Positions 46,520 to 56,213 of a stretch of 64,000 nucleotides of DNA are shown piece after piece. The stretch comes from Flavobacterium cyclinae. Lineage in GTDB: Bacteria > Bacteroidota > Bacteroidia > Flavobacteriales > Flavobacteriaceae. The notes under the pieces were generated by a model, which did not search any database, was not told where the DNA came from, and saw nothing but the letters and a program-made list of their open reading frames with translations. Made by a program: the position numbers and the translations under genes. The DNA is taken from positions 1,116,001-1,180,000 of the forward strand of contig NZ_CP089095.1 in the NCBI RefSeq assembly GCF_021172145.1. The letters run 5' to 3'. Every line of letters begins with the position of its first letter. Position 1 is the first letter of the stretch.

Positions 46520-49500
46520 ATGAATACTAATTTCGATTATAATATTCTTAGAGAAGAAGTTCAAGGACTAGATGAATTTGAGGTACCAACACATGAAAAA
46601 ATTAAGTGTTCAATCATTAATTTATTAAAAAAAGAAACAGAAGGTATAAATATTGGTCTATCGGGTACATGGGGTTCTGGTAAATCAACTATTATAAATC
46701 TTTTAAAAAATGATGAACAAAATAGAGATAAGTTTACATTTTTTTATTTTGATGCCTGGGCACATGAAGGTGATCCACTAAGAAGAATATTTTTAGAAAG
46801 TTTTATTAATACTTTAAAAGAAAGTACGAAAGACGAATTAATTATACAAGCTCTTGAAAAAAAGAGAAAAATAATATCAAGAGAAGAAGTCATTAAAACC
46901 ATTAAAGTTGATAAAACTACAACAAAATTAGGTGTTTTTTTAAGTATAGCTACATTGGTTTTTACAATAGGTGCAGCAATTTTATCATCAATAAATTATG
47001 AAAACTTAACACTAGGCATAAAAGAATCAATTAATTATCCTTTTTTAATTGCCTCATTACTCACATTAGCTCCATTTATAGTATTAATATCTAATTACTT
47101 TATTCTTAAGAAACAAAATTTAGACCCAAAAGATTTAAAAAATTGGGCTTTTATTCATAATTCAGGTACTGAAACAATTACAGAAGAGGTTTCAGTAGAA
47201 GATGAAAGAACATCTATTGAATTTGAAAAGTTTTTTAGAGAAATTATTGAAATATTTGACAAAGAAGCTAATAAAAAAATTGTATTAATTCTTGATAATC
47301 TAGACAGAGTTGAAGCAGCTGTTTCGTTAAATTTATGGTCAACTTTACAAACATTTATTCAACATAAAAATCCAGCTACAAAAGATTATAATTCATTTAA
47401 AAATGTATACTCTATTATACCATATGACGAAGAAAGTTTAAAGCGTATATGGAATAATCATGATACAAACGAAGATAAACAGTCTAAAAAAACTTCTAAT
47501 AATTCAAATTCTTTTTTTGATAAAAGCTTTCAAATAAGAATAGATGTTCCAAAACCAATTTTATCTAATTGGACTAACTATTTAGATAAAATGATTGCTA
47601 AATGTATGCCAAATTGGTCTGATAATGATAAAAGAGAAATAGTACAAGTTTTACAATTAACAAGAGAAAATGTTTTAGATAATCCTAAGCCACGAGAAAT
47701 TAAAATTTATTTAAATCAAATAGCTTTTTTTAGGAACCATTTTGAAAAAGAAATTAGCACAAAAACTATATCTTTTTTTGTATATAAAAGATTTTTAAAA
47801 GGTTTATCAAATGATGAAATTACTAATTATTTAATTGACAAAGCCAAAATTCAACCAAATGAATTTAATATAATTAATGATGAATTAATAAATGAATTAT
47901 CAGCAATAGTTTATGGTGTAAATAAAGAAGAAGGTAAACAAACCTTAATTGGTCAACAGATAGCTAAAGCCTTTGAGTCAGAAGATGGCAAATTATTGAA
48001 AGACATTTCAGATAATTTTAAAAATGTTTTTTGGCATGTTTTCGATAACTTAATGAATAAAATCACAACTTTAAATGATTATTTAAAATACTCAATAGTT
48101 TTAAATGTTGCTTTTAAAGAAAAAAACGAAAACCTAAAAAATATCTTTATTTTAAACTTTAGTAGATCCTTAATTTCAGATAAAAATTACAGTGATAATC
48201 TAAATAGCTTATTAAAATTAAAATATACAAATGCTGTTGATTTATTACTAAGATACAATAAGATAAAAGAAATAAATAGCCTTTGGTTAAAGTTCATTAA
48301 AATATTTCAAGAATCTGATAAGAATAATGAAATTGATATTGAAAAAGAAAATATTTTTATAGATACAGCCTATTATTTTATTCAGAATACTAAAATGGAA
48401 TTCCCTCAAAAAGAATTAAATCTGAGGTTAGAAACATGGAAAAAAATTAGTACAAATCCAAAATATAATTTGATATCTAAGTGTTTTTATCCTACTGTGA
48501 AAAATTTCAATGATGTTTGTAATGAAATTAGTGCTGGTGCTATAGTAAATCAAAATACATTAGTTTCTTTAGAAAATTCGGTGAATTACAACAAATTAAA
48601 TTTAGATCATTTATTAACTAAATTACAACAACATTTCTTTTGGAATAATGGTAATCAAAATGTAAACACAGTTAATTTTCAAGTTATAGAATTATTTGAA
48701 AAAGTTTTTTATAATTACAAAGATTACGAATATGCTAATTTTTTTGGCAATCCATCTTTTTATGCATATTTACACACAACTTTAAATCAAGATAATAATG
48801 TAGTAAAGAGAATTGCAGTATTTAATGCTTGTTATTTTAATTCAGGGTTAATGAATATTAGACAGTCTATAATTCAAAACAATCAAAGAGGGAATCAAAC
48901 AATAAATCAAATTTTATCATTCTGGTCGAATTCAAATGTAGATAATGCTCTATTTGCATATAATATATTAAAGGAAAATAATAAACTTCAAATAATTTGG
49001 AGTTTAACGAATGACACTAACTTTAATTTGGTTTACGATGTTATCAATTTAATATTACATAATAATGAATATCAGGTTTTTAATGTCAATAATTCTTTAC
49101 AAATATTAAAGCAATTAGATAAAAAGGAAAGCAGTGTTTTTGACGTTGCTTCAGTTATAAATCCATTTATTGAGAATTCAAGTTTAATTCAAGATTTAAT
49201 TGATATTGAAAAATTAGATTTCAAAAATGATGATTATATATTATATCATATTTTAAAGAATAATAATTCCATTGAATTAATTAATAAAGTTAAAAATGAA
49301 CTTTTAGTTACAGACAAAGAAATTTTTTTAGATTCATTAAATGTTAATGATTATCTATTTGATATTTTATTACAAATAAAGAAGAATGATAAAAAATTTA
49401 CATTAAACTTTTTAAATGATGTTTTATATGAATTTATTTATGGTTCGTTATTAATAAATAATCCAGTTTATCAATTTGATGATTGGCATAAAAAGAATTG

Positions 49501-49897
49501 GATTGATATTATAAATTTATTTGATGAAAATAATGTTTCAAACTTTTCAGATAGAATAACTATTTTAATAAACAACGAAAAAGGGAATTTAAAAGAAGTA
49601 TTTTTTGAAATAAACAAACAGTTTATTAATACTGATTTATTAATAAAAAATATTAATACTGATATAGAAATTTTTCAACTATATATTCAAGAAGCTGTTA
49701 GTGATTTTAGTAATAAATTGAACGAATTAAAATTTATAGATAACGTTCTTAAAATTGACTCTGATAAAAAGATTAAGTTTAAAAGAGGGTATAAATCAGT
49801 TATTGAAACATATATTTTGAACATTGATGCAAATACTGTTTCTAATGAAATATTGAAAATAATTGAAAATATAAAATTTCGTTTAAAAATTAAATAA
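46520..49897 (+). CDS. KAP-family P-loop NTPase
   Basis: 1125 residues. Walker A TWGSGKST lies at about 50-57 and Walker B LILDNLDR near 255-262, and between them are two transmembrane helices (about 137-160 and 172-200), the hallmark of KAP NTPases. The long C-terminal part (about 480-1125) is repetitive alpha-helical and Asn/Lys-rich with no known domain. KAP proteins occur in phage-exclusion systems (PifA of F plasmid is one). It suggests that a part of the system acts at the membrane. Confidence 0.88.
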   Translation: MNTNFDYNILREEVQGLDEFEVPTHEKIKCSIINLLKKETEGINIGLSGTWGSGKSTIINLLKNDEQNRDKFTFFYFDAWAHEGDPLRRIFLESFINTLKESTKDELIIQALEKKRKIISREEVIKTIKVDKTTTKLGVFLSIATLVFTIGAAILSSINYENLTLGIKESINYPFLIASLLTLAPFIVLISNYFILKKQNLDPKDLKNWAFIHNSGTETITEEVSVEDERTSIEFEKFFREIIEIFDKEANKKIVLILDNLDRVEAAVSLNLWSTLQTFIQHKNPATKDYNSFKNVYSIIPYDEESLKRIWNNHDTNEDKQSKKTSNNSNSFFDKSFQIRIDVPKPILSNWTNYLDKMIAKCMPNWSDNDKREIVQVLQLTRENVLDNPKPREIKIYLNQIAFFRNHFEKEISTKTISFFVYKRFLKGLSNDEITNYLIDKAKIQPNEFNIINDELINELSAIVYGVNKEEGKQTLIGQQIAKAFESEDGKLLKDISDNFKNVFWHVFDNLMNKITTLNDYLKYSIVLNVAFKEKNENLKNIFILNFSRSLISDKNYSDNLNSLLKLKYTNAVDLLLRYNKIKEINSLWLKFIKIFQESDKNNEIDIEKENIFIDTAYYFIQNTKMEFPQKELNLRLETWKKISTNPKYNLISKCFYPTVKNFNDVCNEISAGAIVNQNTLVSLENSVNYNKLNLDHLLTKLQQHFFWNNGNQNVNTVNFQVIELFEKVFYNYKDYEYANFFGNPSFYAYLHTTLNQDNNVVKRIAVFNACYFNSGLMNIRQSIIQNNQRGNQTINQILSFWSNSNVDNALFAYNILKENNKLQIIWSLTNDTNFNLVYDVINLILHNNEYQVFNVNNSLQILKQLDKKESSVFDVASVINPFIENSSLIQDLIDIEKLDFKNDDYILYHILKNNNSIELINKVKNELLVTDKEIFLDSLNVNDYLFDILLQIKKNDKKFTLNFLNDVLYEFIYGSLLINNPVYQFDDWHKKNWIDIINLFDENNVSNFSDRITILINNEKGNLKEVFFEINKQFINTDLLIKNINTDIEIFQLYIQEAVSDFSNKLNELKFIDNVLKIDSDKKIKFKRGYKSVIETYILNIDANTVSNEILKIIENIKFRLKIK

Positions 49898-49921
49898 GTT
49901 TAATATTATTAATACTTCATA

Positions 49922-52624
49922 TTGAATCAACAACAAAAAAATATAATCAATATTACCCAAGGCAAACACATTGTTTTGGCACCTCCAGGTACAGGAAAAA
50001 CAGAAATCCTTACAAGGCGTTTAATCAATGCTTTAGAAAAAGGTGTTGATGAAGATAATATACTCAACCTAACATTCACTAATCGAGCAGCACGAGAAAT
50101 GAATAATCGTGTTAAAGAAAAAGGTCTAAATACAAAGGCTTTTATCGGAAACATTCATTCTTTTGCATTAAATTATTTAAAAGAAATTGGTATAATAAAT
50201 AATGCTACATTTCTTTTAGATGAAACGGAGCAAAATACCCTAGTTTCAGAAGCATTACATAAAGCAGAATTAAGTTACATTTTAAGTAATATAGGTAACT
50301 TAGAAGGTACTGTTTTTGATATGTTAGTTGAAGAATATAAATCTAAATCTTATGAAAAGTTTACAGATTTTTATAAATATAAATACATTTTTGAAGTTGA
50401 ATTAGATGATTTAAAAAATTCTTCGCACTTTAAAAAGCTAATTGAAGAAATAAGTAAAGACATAAATTTTCTATTAGAAAAAATATTAAAAGACGATTTA
50501 ATTACTAATAGTATTAATTATTTATCTCCTTCTAAAATTGATAACAACCTCAGATATTTTAAATATAAAAATTTATACAACTACAATACTAGCAATTATA
50601 AGAATCCTTTACCACTTAAAGAACAATTTGAAATTTTACCGGAGTCATTTTATTACTCAATTTATGAATATTACCAAGAAGAGTTAAACACTTTAGAGGC
50701 ATTAGATTTCGATGATTTATTAGGTTTAGCATATGCAAATCTTAAAAAAAATAATGATGAAGTAAAATACAATTGGCTTCAAATAGACGAAGTTCAAGAT
50801 CTAAATCCATTACAGTGGGAAATAATTAATAGCATAATTACAAAAGAAACAACGGTAGTTTTATTTGGCGATTATGAACAATCAATATATTCATTCTTAG
50901 GAGCAGATATTTCATTTTTAAAATCAATTATTGAAAATTATAGTGTTCATAATTTTGATATAAATTATCGTTCACCATCTTATCTTTTGGAGATTTATAA
51001 AGAGTTTTCTAAAACTTTTTTTAAAGATGAATGGTCAGTTCCTACTACTGCTAACGAAACTATTGTTCCAGAAAAAGATGCTCTAGTATATCGTAATATT
51101 GATGATTTTGATAAAAAAGAAGAAGAATACATTATAAATAAAATACTTCCTTATTATTTAGACAAAGGCACTACAGCTATTTTAGTTCGCTTTAATAATA
51201 AAGTAAACGATTTTAGTTATATGTTAGAGAGTAAAGGAATTTCACATTTTAAAGTTTCAACCTCAGATATATTTAAATCAACTTTATTAAAAAGTACTTT
51301 ACCATTTTTGTCATCATTAATCAACCCTTATTCTAGAACAAATTGGTTCTATAATATACAACATTTTCTAAAATTTCCAAATGCCAAAACAGCTACACAG
51401 TTTACAATAAACTTATTTAATTCAGGTTTTATTCCATCTGATTTTTTCTTTAATAATGAAAATGTCTTAATTGATTTTAAATATAAAATTCAGAATGAAC
51501 GCATAGTTGTATTTGATACTGAAACAACGGGTTTAGATACTAATAATGATGATATTATTCAAATTGCAGGCATCGAATTAATAAATGGTAAAATTGGCCA
51601 AACGTTTGAAGTCTTCTTGAAAACGGATAAAGATTTAACTGAAAGTCAAAAAATTCATAAAATAACTAGAGAATATCTAGATGAACATGCAATTGATAGA
51701 AAGATAGCATTAAAACAATTTCTTGATTTTGTGGGGGAAAGCTCATTGGTAGCACATAACTTAAAATATGATAAATCAATTATAGAAAGTAATTTAAAAA
51801 GAGAAAATATTGAAAATTCATTGAATACAATTCAATTTGATACCCTTGATATTGCCAAAAGATTATTTCCACGTTTGCATAAATACAAACTAGAATATCT
51901 TATTGAATATTTAAATATTGAAGGTGTAAATTCCCATAATGCATTAGATGATGTAATAGCAACAGCAAATCTTATTACTGCATTAGAAACTCATTTAGAA
52001 GCAAAAATTATTGATCAAAAACATTTTCTTTTAGTTAATGAAAATGCAATAAAGAAACTAAAGGAAAATTTCAAAGAAACCTACTGTAAACATTACAATT
52101 TCTTGAATAGGAGTGTTGATTTTAGTAAATATTTTGATTTTCTTTCAAAGGAATTAAGCATTCAATTAAACTTTAATAAGCCATCAAATTATGATAAGTT
52201 ATTAAGATATTTTGAATTGAAAATCAAAGAAGATACATTAGAAAATACATTATTGGAATGGTTAGATATTCTAAATACTTTCAAAGAGACTGATTTAATT
52301 ATTGGTGATGAAAACCTTATAATTTCAACTATACACCGTTCAAAAGGCTTACAATTTGACAATGTATTCATTCCAAATTGTAATGATGGTATTTATCCAT
52401 TTATTTACGCAGATGAAGAAGAAGACGCTAGATTATTTTATGTAGCACTCACAAGAGCAAAAAAAAGATTAATATTAACATCACATACAAAAAACAACAA
52501 AACAAGTTTCGAATTTAAAGATAATGTTAAAGAGTATTTCCCATACACAAATGTTGAGTGCTCAAAATTTATATTACCAATTAAAAATTATTTTAATACA
52601 AGAGATATAAATACATCAAACTAA
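49922..52624 (+). CDS. UvrD-like helicase with inserted DEDDh exonuclease
   Basis: 900 residues. SF1A helicase motifs: APPGTGKT (20-27), TFTNRAAREM, DEVQDLNPLQW, GDYEQSIYSFLGA, NYRSPS, then IHRSKGLQFD and ALTRAKKRL at the end. Between motifs IV and V (about 527-690) is a complete DnaQ-type exonuclease with DTETTG, VAHNLKYD and HNALDD. Start is TTG at 49922, 24 bp after the KAP gene; no better ATG is near. Presumably unwinds and degrades DNA from 3' ends. Confidence 0.9.
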   Translation: MNQQQKNIINITQGKHIVLAPPGTGKTEILTRRLINALEKGVDEDNILNLTFTNRAAREMNNRVKEKGLNTKAFIGNIHSFALNYLKEIGIINNATFLLDETEQNTLVSEALHKAELSYILSNIGNLEGTVFDMLVEEYKSKSYEKFTDFYKYKYIFEVELDDLKNSSHFKKLIEEISKDINFLLEKILKDDLITNSINYLSPSKIDNNLRYFKYKNLYNYNTSNYKNPLPLKEQFEILPESFYYSIYEYYQEELNTLEALDFDDLLGLAYANLKKNNDEVKYNWLQIDEVQDLNPLQWEIINSIITKETTVVLFGDYEQSIYSFLGADISFLKSIIENYSVHNFDINYRSPSYLLEIYKEFSKTFFKDEWSVPTTANETIVPEKDALVYRNIDDFDKKEEEYIINKILPYYLDKGTTAILVRFNNKVNDFSYMLESKGISHFKVSTSDIFKSTLLKSTLPFLSSLINPYSRTNWFYNIQHFLKFPNAKTATQFTINLFNSGFIPSDFFFNNENVLIDFKYKIQNERIVVFDTETTGLDTNNDDIIQIAGIELINGKIGQTFEVFLKTDKDLTESQKIHKITREYLDEHAIDRKIALKQFLDFVGESSLVAHNLKYDKSIIESNLKRENIENSLNTIQFDTLDIAKRLFPRLHKYKLEYLIEYLNIEGVNSHNALDDVIATANLITALETHLEAKIIDQKHFLLVNENAIKKLKENFKETYCKHYNFLNRSVDFSKYFDFLSKELSIQLNFNKPSNYDKLLRYFELKIKEDTLENTLLEWLDILNTFKETDLIIGDENLIISTIHRSKGLQFDNVFIPNCNDGIYPFIYADEEEDARLFYVALTRAKKRLILTSHTKNNKTSFEFKDNVKEYFPYTNVECSKFILPIKNYFNTRDINTSN

Positions 52625-52780
52625 AAAAAAATTAAATTATCTACTTGAAAGACCTTAGATTAATTACAATAAATTACCTCATTCAGCTGCACAAAAATCG
52701 CTTCTAGTCCAAGTATTCCTAGCATCAATTCTTTGTTTGCTTCATTTCGTTAATTTTACTAAAACTAAAAACTTTTGATT
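52625..52780. other. Gap after the defence operon
   Basis: About 155 bp with no gene; it separates the tightly packed operon from the HTH gene and may hold a promoter. No clear terminator. Confidence 0.4.
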
Positions 52781-53104
52781 ATGGAAAATCCTTTTGAGTT
52801 AATTATGGAAAGATTAGATAGAATTGAAAGAGCTATCGAAAATCTAAAAACAGAAAATGCAATTGTAGTTGAATCAAAAGCAATGAATGTAAGTGAGGTC
52901 GCTAAATATTTAAACACAAACATTCCCTCAATTTATGGATTAACTTCAAGAGCAGAAATCCCTCACTATAAAATAGCCAAAAAGCTTTATTTTAAAAAAG
53001 AAGAAATAGATGAATGGATAAATTCTAAAAAAATTAAAACAAATCAAGATATTGAAAAAGAGGTAGATGAATATCTCCGAAAAAGAAAAGGTCATTTTAG
53101 ATAG
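52781..53104 (+). CDS. Excisionase-like helix-turn-helix protein
   Basis: 107 residues from ATG 52781. An N-terminal coiled segment is followed by a helix-turn-helix (MNVSEVAKYLNTNIPSIYGL, then LYFKKEEIDEWINS) as in DNA-binding excisionases and phage AlpA-like regulators. It may regulate the cargo operon or the element; not closely similar to the HTH protein at 30538. Confidence 0.8.
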   Translation: MENPFELIMERLDRIERAIENLKTENAIVVESKAMNVSEVAKYLNTNIPSIYGLTSRAEIPHYKIAKKLYFKKEEIDEWINSKKIKTNQDIEKEVDEYLRKRKGHFR

Positions 53105-53163
53105 TTTCTAAAAAACACTTACTTTTAAAAAAAAATTAATGTTAATGATAGAATGTATTAAAA

Positions 53164-53922
53164 ATGAAAATTCAATACTGCTCAGATTTACACCTTGAAT
53201 TCCCAGAAAACAAAAAGTATATATTGGACAACCCTATTATTCCAGTAGGGGATATACTTATTTTAGCAGGTGATATTGTACCATTTGCGCTAATGGATTT
53301 GCATGAAGACTTCTTCGATTATGTATCAAAGAATTTTAAGTTTACTTTTTGGATTCCTGGAAACCATGAATACTATTACTATGAACGTACTGATACATTT
53401 GGAACAGTAGATGTCAAAATTCGTGACAATGTTTTTTTAGTCAATAACATTGTAAAAGAAATAGATGACGTAAGAATAATAGGTACAACCTTATGGTCAG
53501 TAATACCAGCTGACAAAACAAGTTTGATTCAAAACTCAATGTCAGATTTTAAAGTAATCAAGCCAAATAAATCAGAGTTTTTAGTTGAAGATTACAATTA
53601 TTTACACAACGAAAGCATAAGCTTTTTAAATAAGGTTCTTAGAGAAAGTACTGATAAAAGTAATATCGTTATATCACACCACGTACCTACATTTTTGAAC
53701 TATCCTCAAAAATATATTGATAGCAAAATTAATGTGGCATTCGCTTCAGAACAGTCAGAAATGATAAAAAGTCACAAAATTGATCATTGGATTTTTGGTC
53801 ATCATCATTCTAATATGCCTGATTTTTCAATTGGGAAAACAATTATGCATACAAATCAGTTGGGTTACGTTAAATACGACGAAAATTTAGGTTATGTTAA
53901 TGCTAAATGCATAATCATATAA
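53164..53922 (+). CDS. Calcineurin-like metallophosphoesterase
   Basis: 252 residues. Metal-ligand motifs in order: DLH (about 8-10), AGD, GNHE, SHH and FGHHH near residue 218. Similar cytosolic phosphoesterases occur near restriction systems and may be nucleases or cyclic-nucleotide phosphodiesterases. It is 59 bp after the HTH gene and is followed by a 24-bp inverted repeat, so it closes this block. Membership in the defence system is uncertain. Confidence 0.82.
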   Translation: MKIQYCSDLHLEFPENKKYILDNPIIPVGDILILAGDIVPFALMDLHEDFFDYVSKNFKFTFWIPGNHEYYYYERTDTFGTVDVKIRDNVFLVNNIVKEIDDVRIIGTTLWSVIPADKTSLIQNSMSDFKVIKPNKSEFLVEDYNYLHNESISFLNKVLRESTDKSNIVISHHVPTFLNYPQKYIDSKINVAFASEQSEMIKSHKIDHWIFGHHHSNMPDFSIGKTIMHTNQLGYVKYDENLGYVNAKCIII

Positions 53923-53951
53923 AAAAAGTTAATTAATTGATATTTAAAACG

Positions 53952-54008
53952 ATAAACTTGATTTTGCATAATAAAGTAATTTAGTTTATTGTGCAAAATC
54001 AAGTTTAT
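53952..54008. terminator. Long inverted repeat closing the cargo block
   Basis: 24-bp arms (53952-53975 and 53985-54008) pair with one mismatch around GTAATTTAG. The arms start ATAAACTTGATTTTGC. Probably a strong bidirectional terminator; the size exceeds the terminators elsewhere in the window. Confidence 0.65.
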
Positions 54009-54370
54009 TATTACAGTTTAAAATAATTAAGCAGCGAAAGGCTCAGGCATTCTTGGTTTCCATATTCCCGCTGTACGTTAAACATGGTATCACTACCATC
54101 GGGGCTAAAAAGCAAGCAAATGGCTTTCTTGGTTTCTTTTTTGAAATAGGAACGCTTCGCTGAAGTAGTTTCACCCACCCAGTCCAACGCTCCCCACCGC
54201 ACTAGTGATATTTTGTGTGTTTTTAGCACTTGTTTTACCCAAAGTAAGTCAATAAAAAAAGGCTCCCTGTTTTTCCAACCCCTCGCGCACAGTCCGCCTT
54301 TTTTTATCCACTTACACCCAATCCAAAAAACAAACGCTAAAAACACACAAAAACCACTCCCAAGCTATTA

Positions 54371-54445
54371 TTACATAATAAACCTTATAATTCATTCCCA
54401 ACACCCCACGCAGTCCCCCTGAAAGTTATAAGGGTTATTATGTAA
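54371..54445. repeat. 20-bp inverted repeat around a C-rich loop
   Basis: TTACATAATAAACCTTATAA (54371-54390) pairs with 54426-54445 with one mismatch; the 35-nt loop contains CACCCCACGCAGTCCCCC. Confidence 0.6.
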
Positions 54446-54789
54446 AATATCCGCTCCCAGCCGCACCCACCCGAAGAATAATAGGAACGCTACCGCTAAC
54501 GTAATTTTCATTGTTTTTTGAAGATGCTTCCCATTTCCAGTTCACGCACACCACTGAACACTAAAAACTGAATACTGAACACTTTCAAAGCATCCTCAAA
54601 AATCAAACCACCACAAGAGTGTATTTTTATTTGCAACCACAACCGATACACCACGTAAGCAAATAAAAAAACACCCTTGTTTACCAGTCCCGATTGAACA
54701 CCCCTAAAACCCCATTTCATAAGAACATTTGGGGTAAACATTTTTACAAAAAAAAGGATAAAAAAGAAGCCAAAGGTTTGTTCCGGGTA

Positions 54790-54923
54790 TTCAAAAAAGC
54801 AAGTTCAAGCCTTCGGTTCCGGATAAAATCTCCACCCATACATTTTCAATACCACCACATCCTCTTAGCGTCTCCACAGACGCATATGGGTAGTATTTTA
54901 CCCGTAAAACTTGCTTTTTTGAA
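54790..54923. repeat. Nested inverted repeats
   Basis: TTCAAAAAAGCAAGTT (54790-54805) is the exact reverse complement of 54908-54923. Inside it are ACCCATA/TATGGGT and a GCGTCT-CCAC-AGACGC hairpin. Layout suggests a folded RNA or a DNA-processing site. Confidence 0.6.
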
Positions 54924-55064
54924 ACCCTCCACAAGGCAAGACGGCTTTCTTTTTTTTCCTTTTTTCTTTTGCAAAAATGTGTGTGGGGCATCTCGGTTTC
55001 CATTCACATTTCGGGCAATCACGAAGGAAAGACGAAGGAAGTTAACCTGTTAAATCCTTGTATT

Positions 55065-55487
55065 ATGGACACAATTTTTATTAAAACCCACCAACCTGGG
55101 GCGCACTATGCCAAACCGCACTTTTTCGTATTATCAAAAGGACTGAATAGCGGAAAACCAAGCAATGAACCTTTTACAAACAGCTTTGTACTTGTATTTC
55201 AAACCGAAGCTCAAAAAGAGGACATTTTTTGGATAGCCATGAGCCTATGGAAATCCAAATTCTGGATGCCTTTTCTTCGCGGTTCGGTTATTCCGTTCTT
55301 ATCTCTCTATGAATTCAAAAAAGAATTCAATCCAAAAGCAACCCGATTAATGCGTGAACACGAGCTGCACCACAAAAACATCCAAGCACTCAAGTTGTTG
55401 CAAGAACAAGAAGCACACCACGCAAAAAACATTCACTTAATCAACGAAATCCGTAACGCCATCTTACTCCGTTACAGAAACAAATAA
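55065..55487 (+). CDS. DUF6943-like protein
   Basis: 140 residues from ATG 55065 (MDTIFIKTHQPG); an open frame from 54969 lacks similarity to such proteins. It resembles a short Bacteroidota mobile-element protein family I know as DUF6943: GKP, then WKSKFWMPFLRGSVIPFL. The function is unknown. The C-terminal 50 residues are helical and His-rich. A terminator follows. Confidence 0.6.
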   Translation: MDTIFIKTHQPGAHYAKPHFFVLSKGLNSGKPSNEPFTNSFVLVFQTEAQKEDIFWIAMSLWKSKFWMPFLRGSVIPFLSLYEFKKEFNPKATRLMREHELHHKNIQALKLLQEQEAHHAKNIHLINEIRNAILLRYRNK

Positions 55488-55491
55488 CACA

Positions 55492-55518
55492 AACCTGGCC
55501 CCGATGGGCTAGGTTTTT
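55492..55518 (+). terminator. Intrinsic terminator
   Basis: AACCTGGCCC and GGGCTAGGTT pair around CGAT with one mismatch, then TTT; just after the DUF6943-like gene. Confidence 0.7.
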
Positions 55519-55635
55519 CCATTTCAACAAATTTCCAAAAACAATCCCTATCCCGAAGCAAAACAATACATAACCGCAATATAAACGCACCAATTAAATA
55601 AAATTGGAAAAAGCGAAGCAATTGGGTATAAAACC

Positions 55636-55663
55636 AAAAAAAGCCCCTGAAATAGGAGCTTTT
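55636..55663 (-). terminator. Terminator of the minus-strand four-gene operon
   Basis: AAAAGCCCCT and AGGAGCTTTT pair with one mismatch around GAAAT; the A-run left of it reads as U on the minus strand. Confidence 0.6.
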
Positions 55664-55690
55664 GATTGCAATTTTTAAGCAAATTTAGTT

Positions 55691-55948
55691 TTATTGAACC
55701 CTGTCTTCCTGTGGAATTTTCGGTTCTTCTTCAACTTGTACAGCGGTTTGCGATACAGCTGACAATACACCACCGCCCAAAACCAAATAACCTGCTGCAG
55801 CAACTAATCCAGCCGGCAATGCAATTGGTGAAGCGATGATAGTTCCTCCAACAGTTGCCAATGCTAAACCAATTGTTCTCAATACTTTGAAAAACTTTGG
55901 TGTTGGAGCTTTCACTCTTTGAACGATATTCATTTCATTACTTTTCAT
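55691..55948 (-). CDS. Small membrane protein
   Basis: 85 residues with two hydrophobic segments (about 22-42 and 46-66, Gly/Ala-rich) and an acidic tail. Holin-like size, but no family is recognised. Last gene of a four-gene operon, overlapping the gene upstream by 11 bp. Confidence 0.6.
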   Translation of the reverse strand: MKSNEMNIVQRVKAPTPKFFKVLRTIGLALATVGGTIIASPIALPAGLVAAAGYLVLGGGVLSAVSQTAVQVEEEPKIPQEDRVQ

Positions 55949-56201
55949 GTTCGTGATTTTTAAAGATGGATAATTCTAATTTTTGTACTCGGTGTTCTAA
56001 ATAATCTACTTTTTGGTTCAGTAAATCACTGCTGCTTTTAAACTCGGTTTTGATTAATAATGCCATGGTTTTTACTTCAACAAGGTCTTTTTCCATTCTT
56101 TTGAAATCTGTGTGCAATTGTTTGATAAAATAGGCTACAACCGATAATAATAAGCTTATTAAACTTCCAAAAAGTACCATTAATTGTGGAGCTTGTTCCA
56201 T
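55938..56201 (-). CDS. Small membrane/coiled-coil protein
   Basis: 87 residues: one transmembrane helix (about 8-27) and a long coiled-coil (about 30-80). Resembles phage Rz- or holin-accessory-like proteins in plan only. Overlaps the next gene by 11 bp and follows the DUF5675 gene by 12 bp. Confidence 0.6.
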   Translation of the reverse strand: MEQAPQLMVLFGSLISLLLSVVAYFIKQLHTDFKRMEKDLVEVKTMALLIKTEFKSSSDLLNQKVDYLEHRVQKLELSIFKNHEHEK

Positions 56202-56213
56202 GGCATTACAAGT

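Larger units (their letters stand above)
54009..55064. other. Gene-poor region with inverted repeats
   Basis: Several overlapping open frames on both strands (up to 119 codons) have no protein-like composition and conflict with each other, so I support no gene. A minus frame at 54011-54346 contains GETTSAKRSYFKKETKKAI and could be a remnant. The region is richer in C/G tracts than its neighbours and contains the inverted repeats listed separately. It could encode a structured RNA or an origin. Confidence 0.5.

Noticed and set aside
33454..52624. Known BREX or DISARM system
   Set aside because: No PglZ, BrxC/L, DrmA or DrmB is visible; the SNF2 protein alone is not enough to call DISARM.
54213..55053. 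Overlapping frames of 69-119 codons on both strands
   Set aside because: They conflict with each other, have odd composition and follow C-rich and inverted-repeat sequence; only 55065-55487 after them is convincing.
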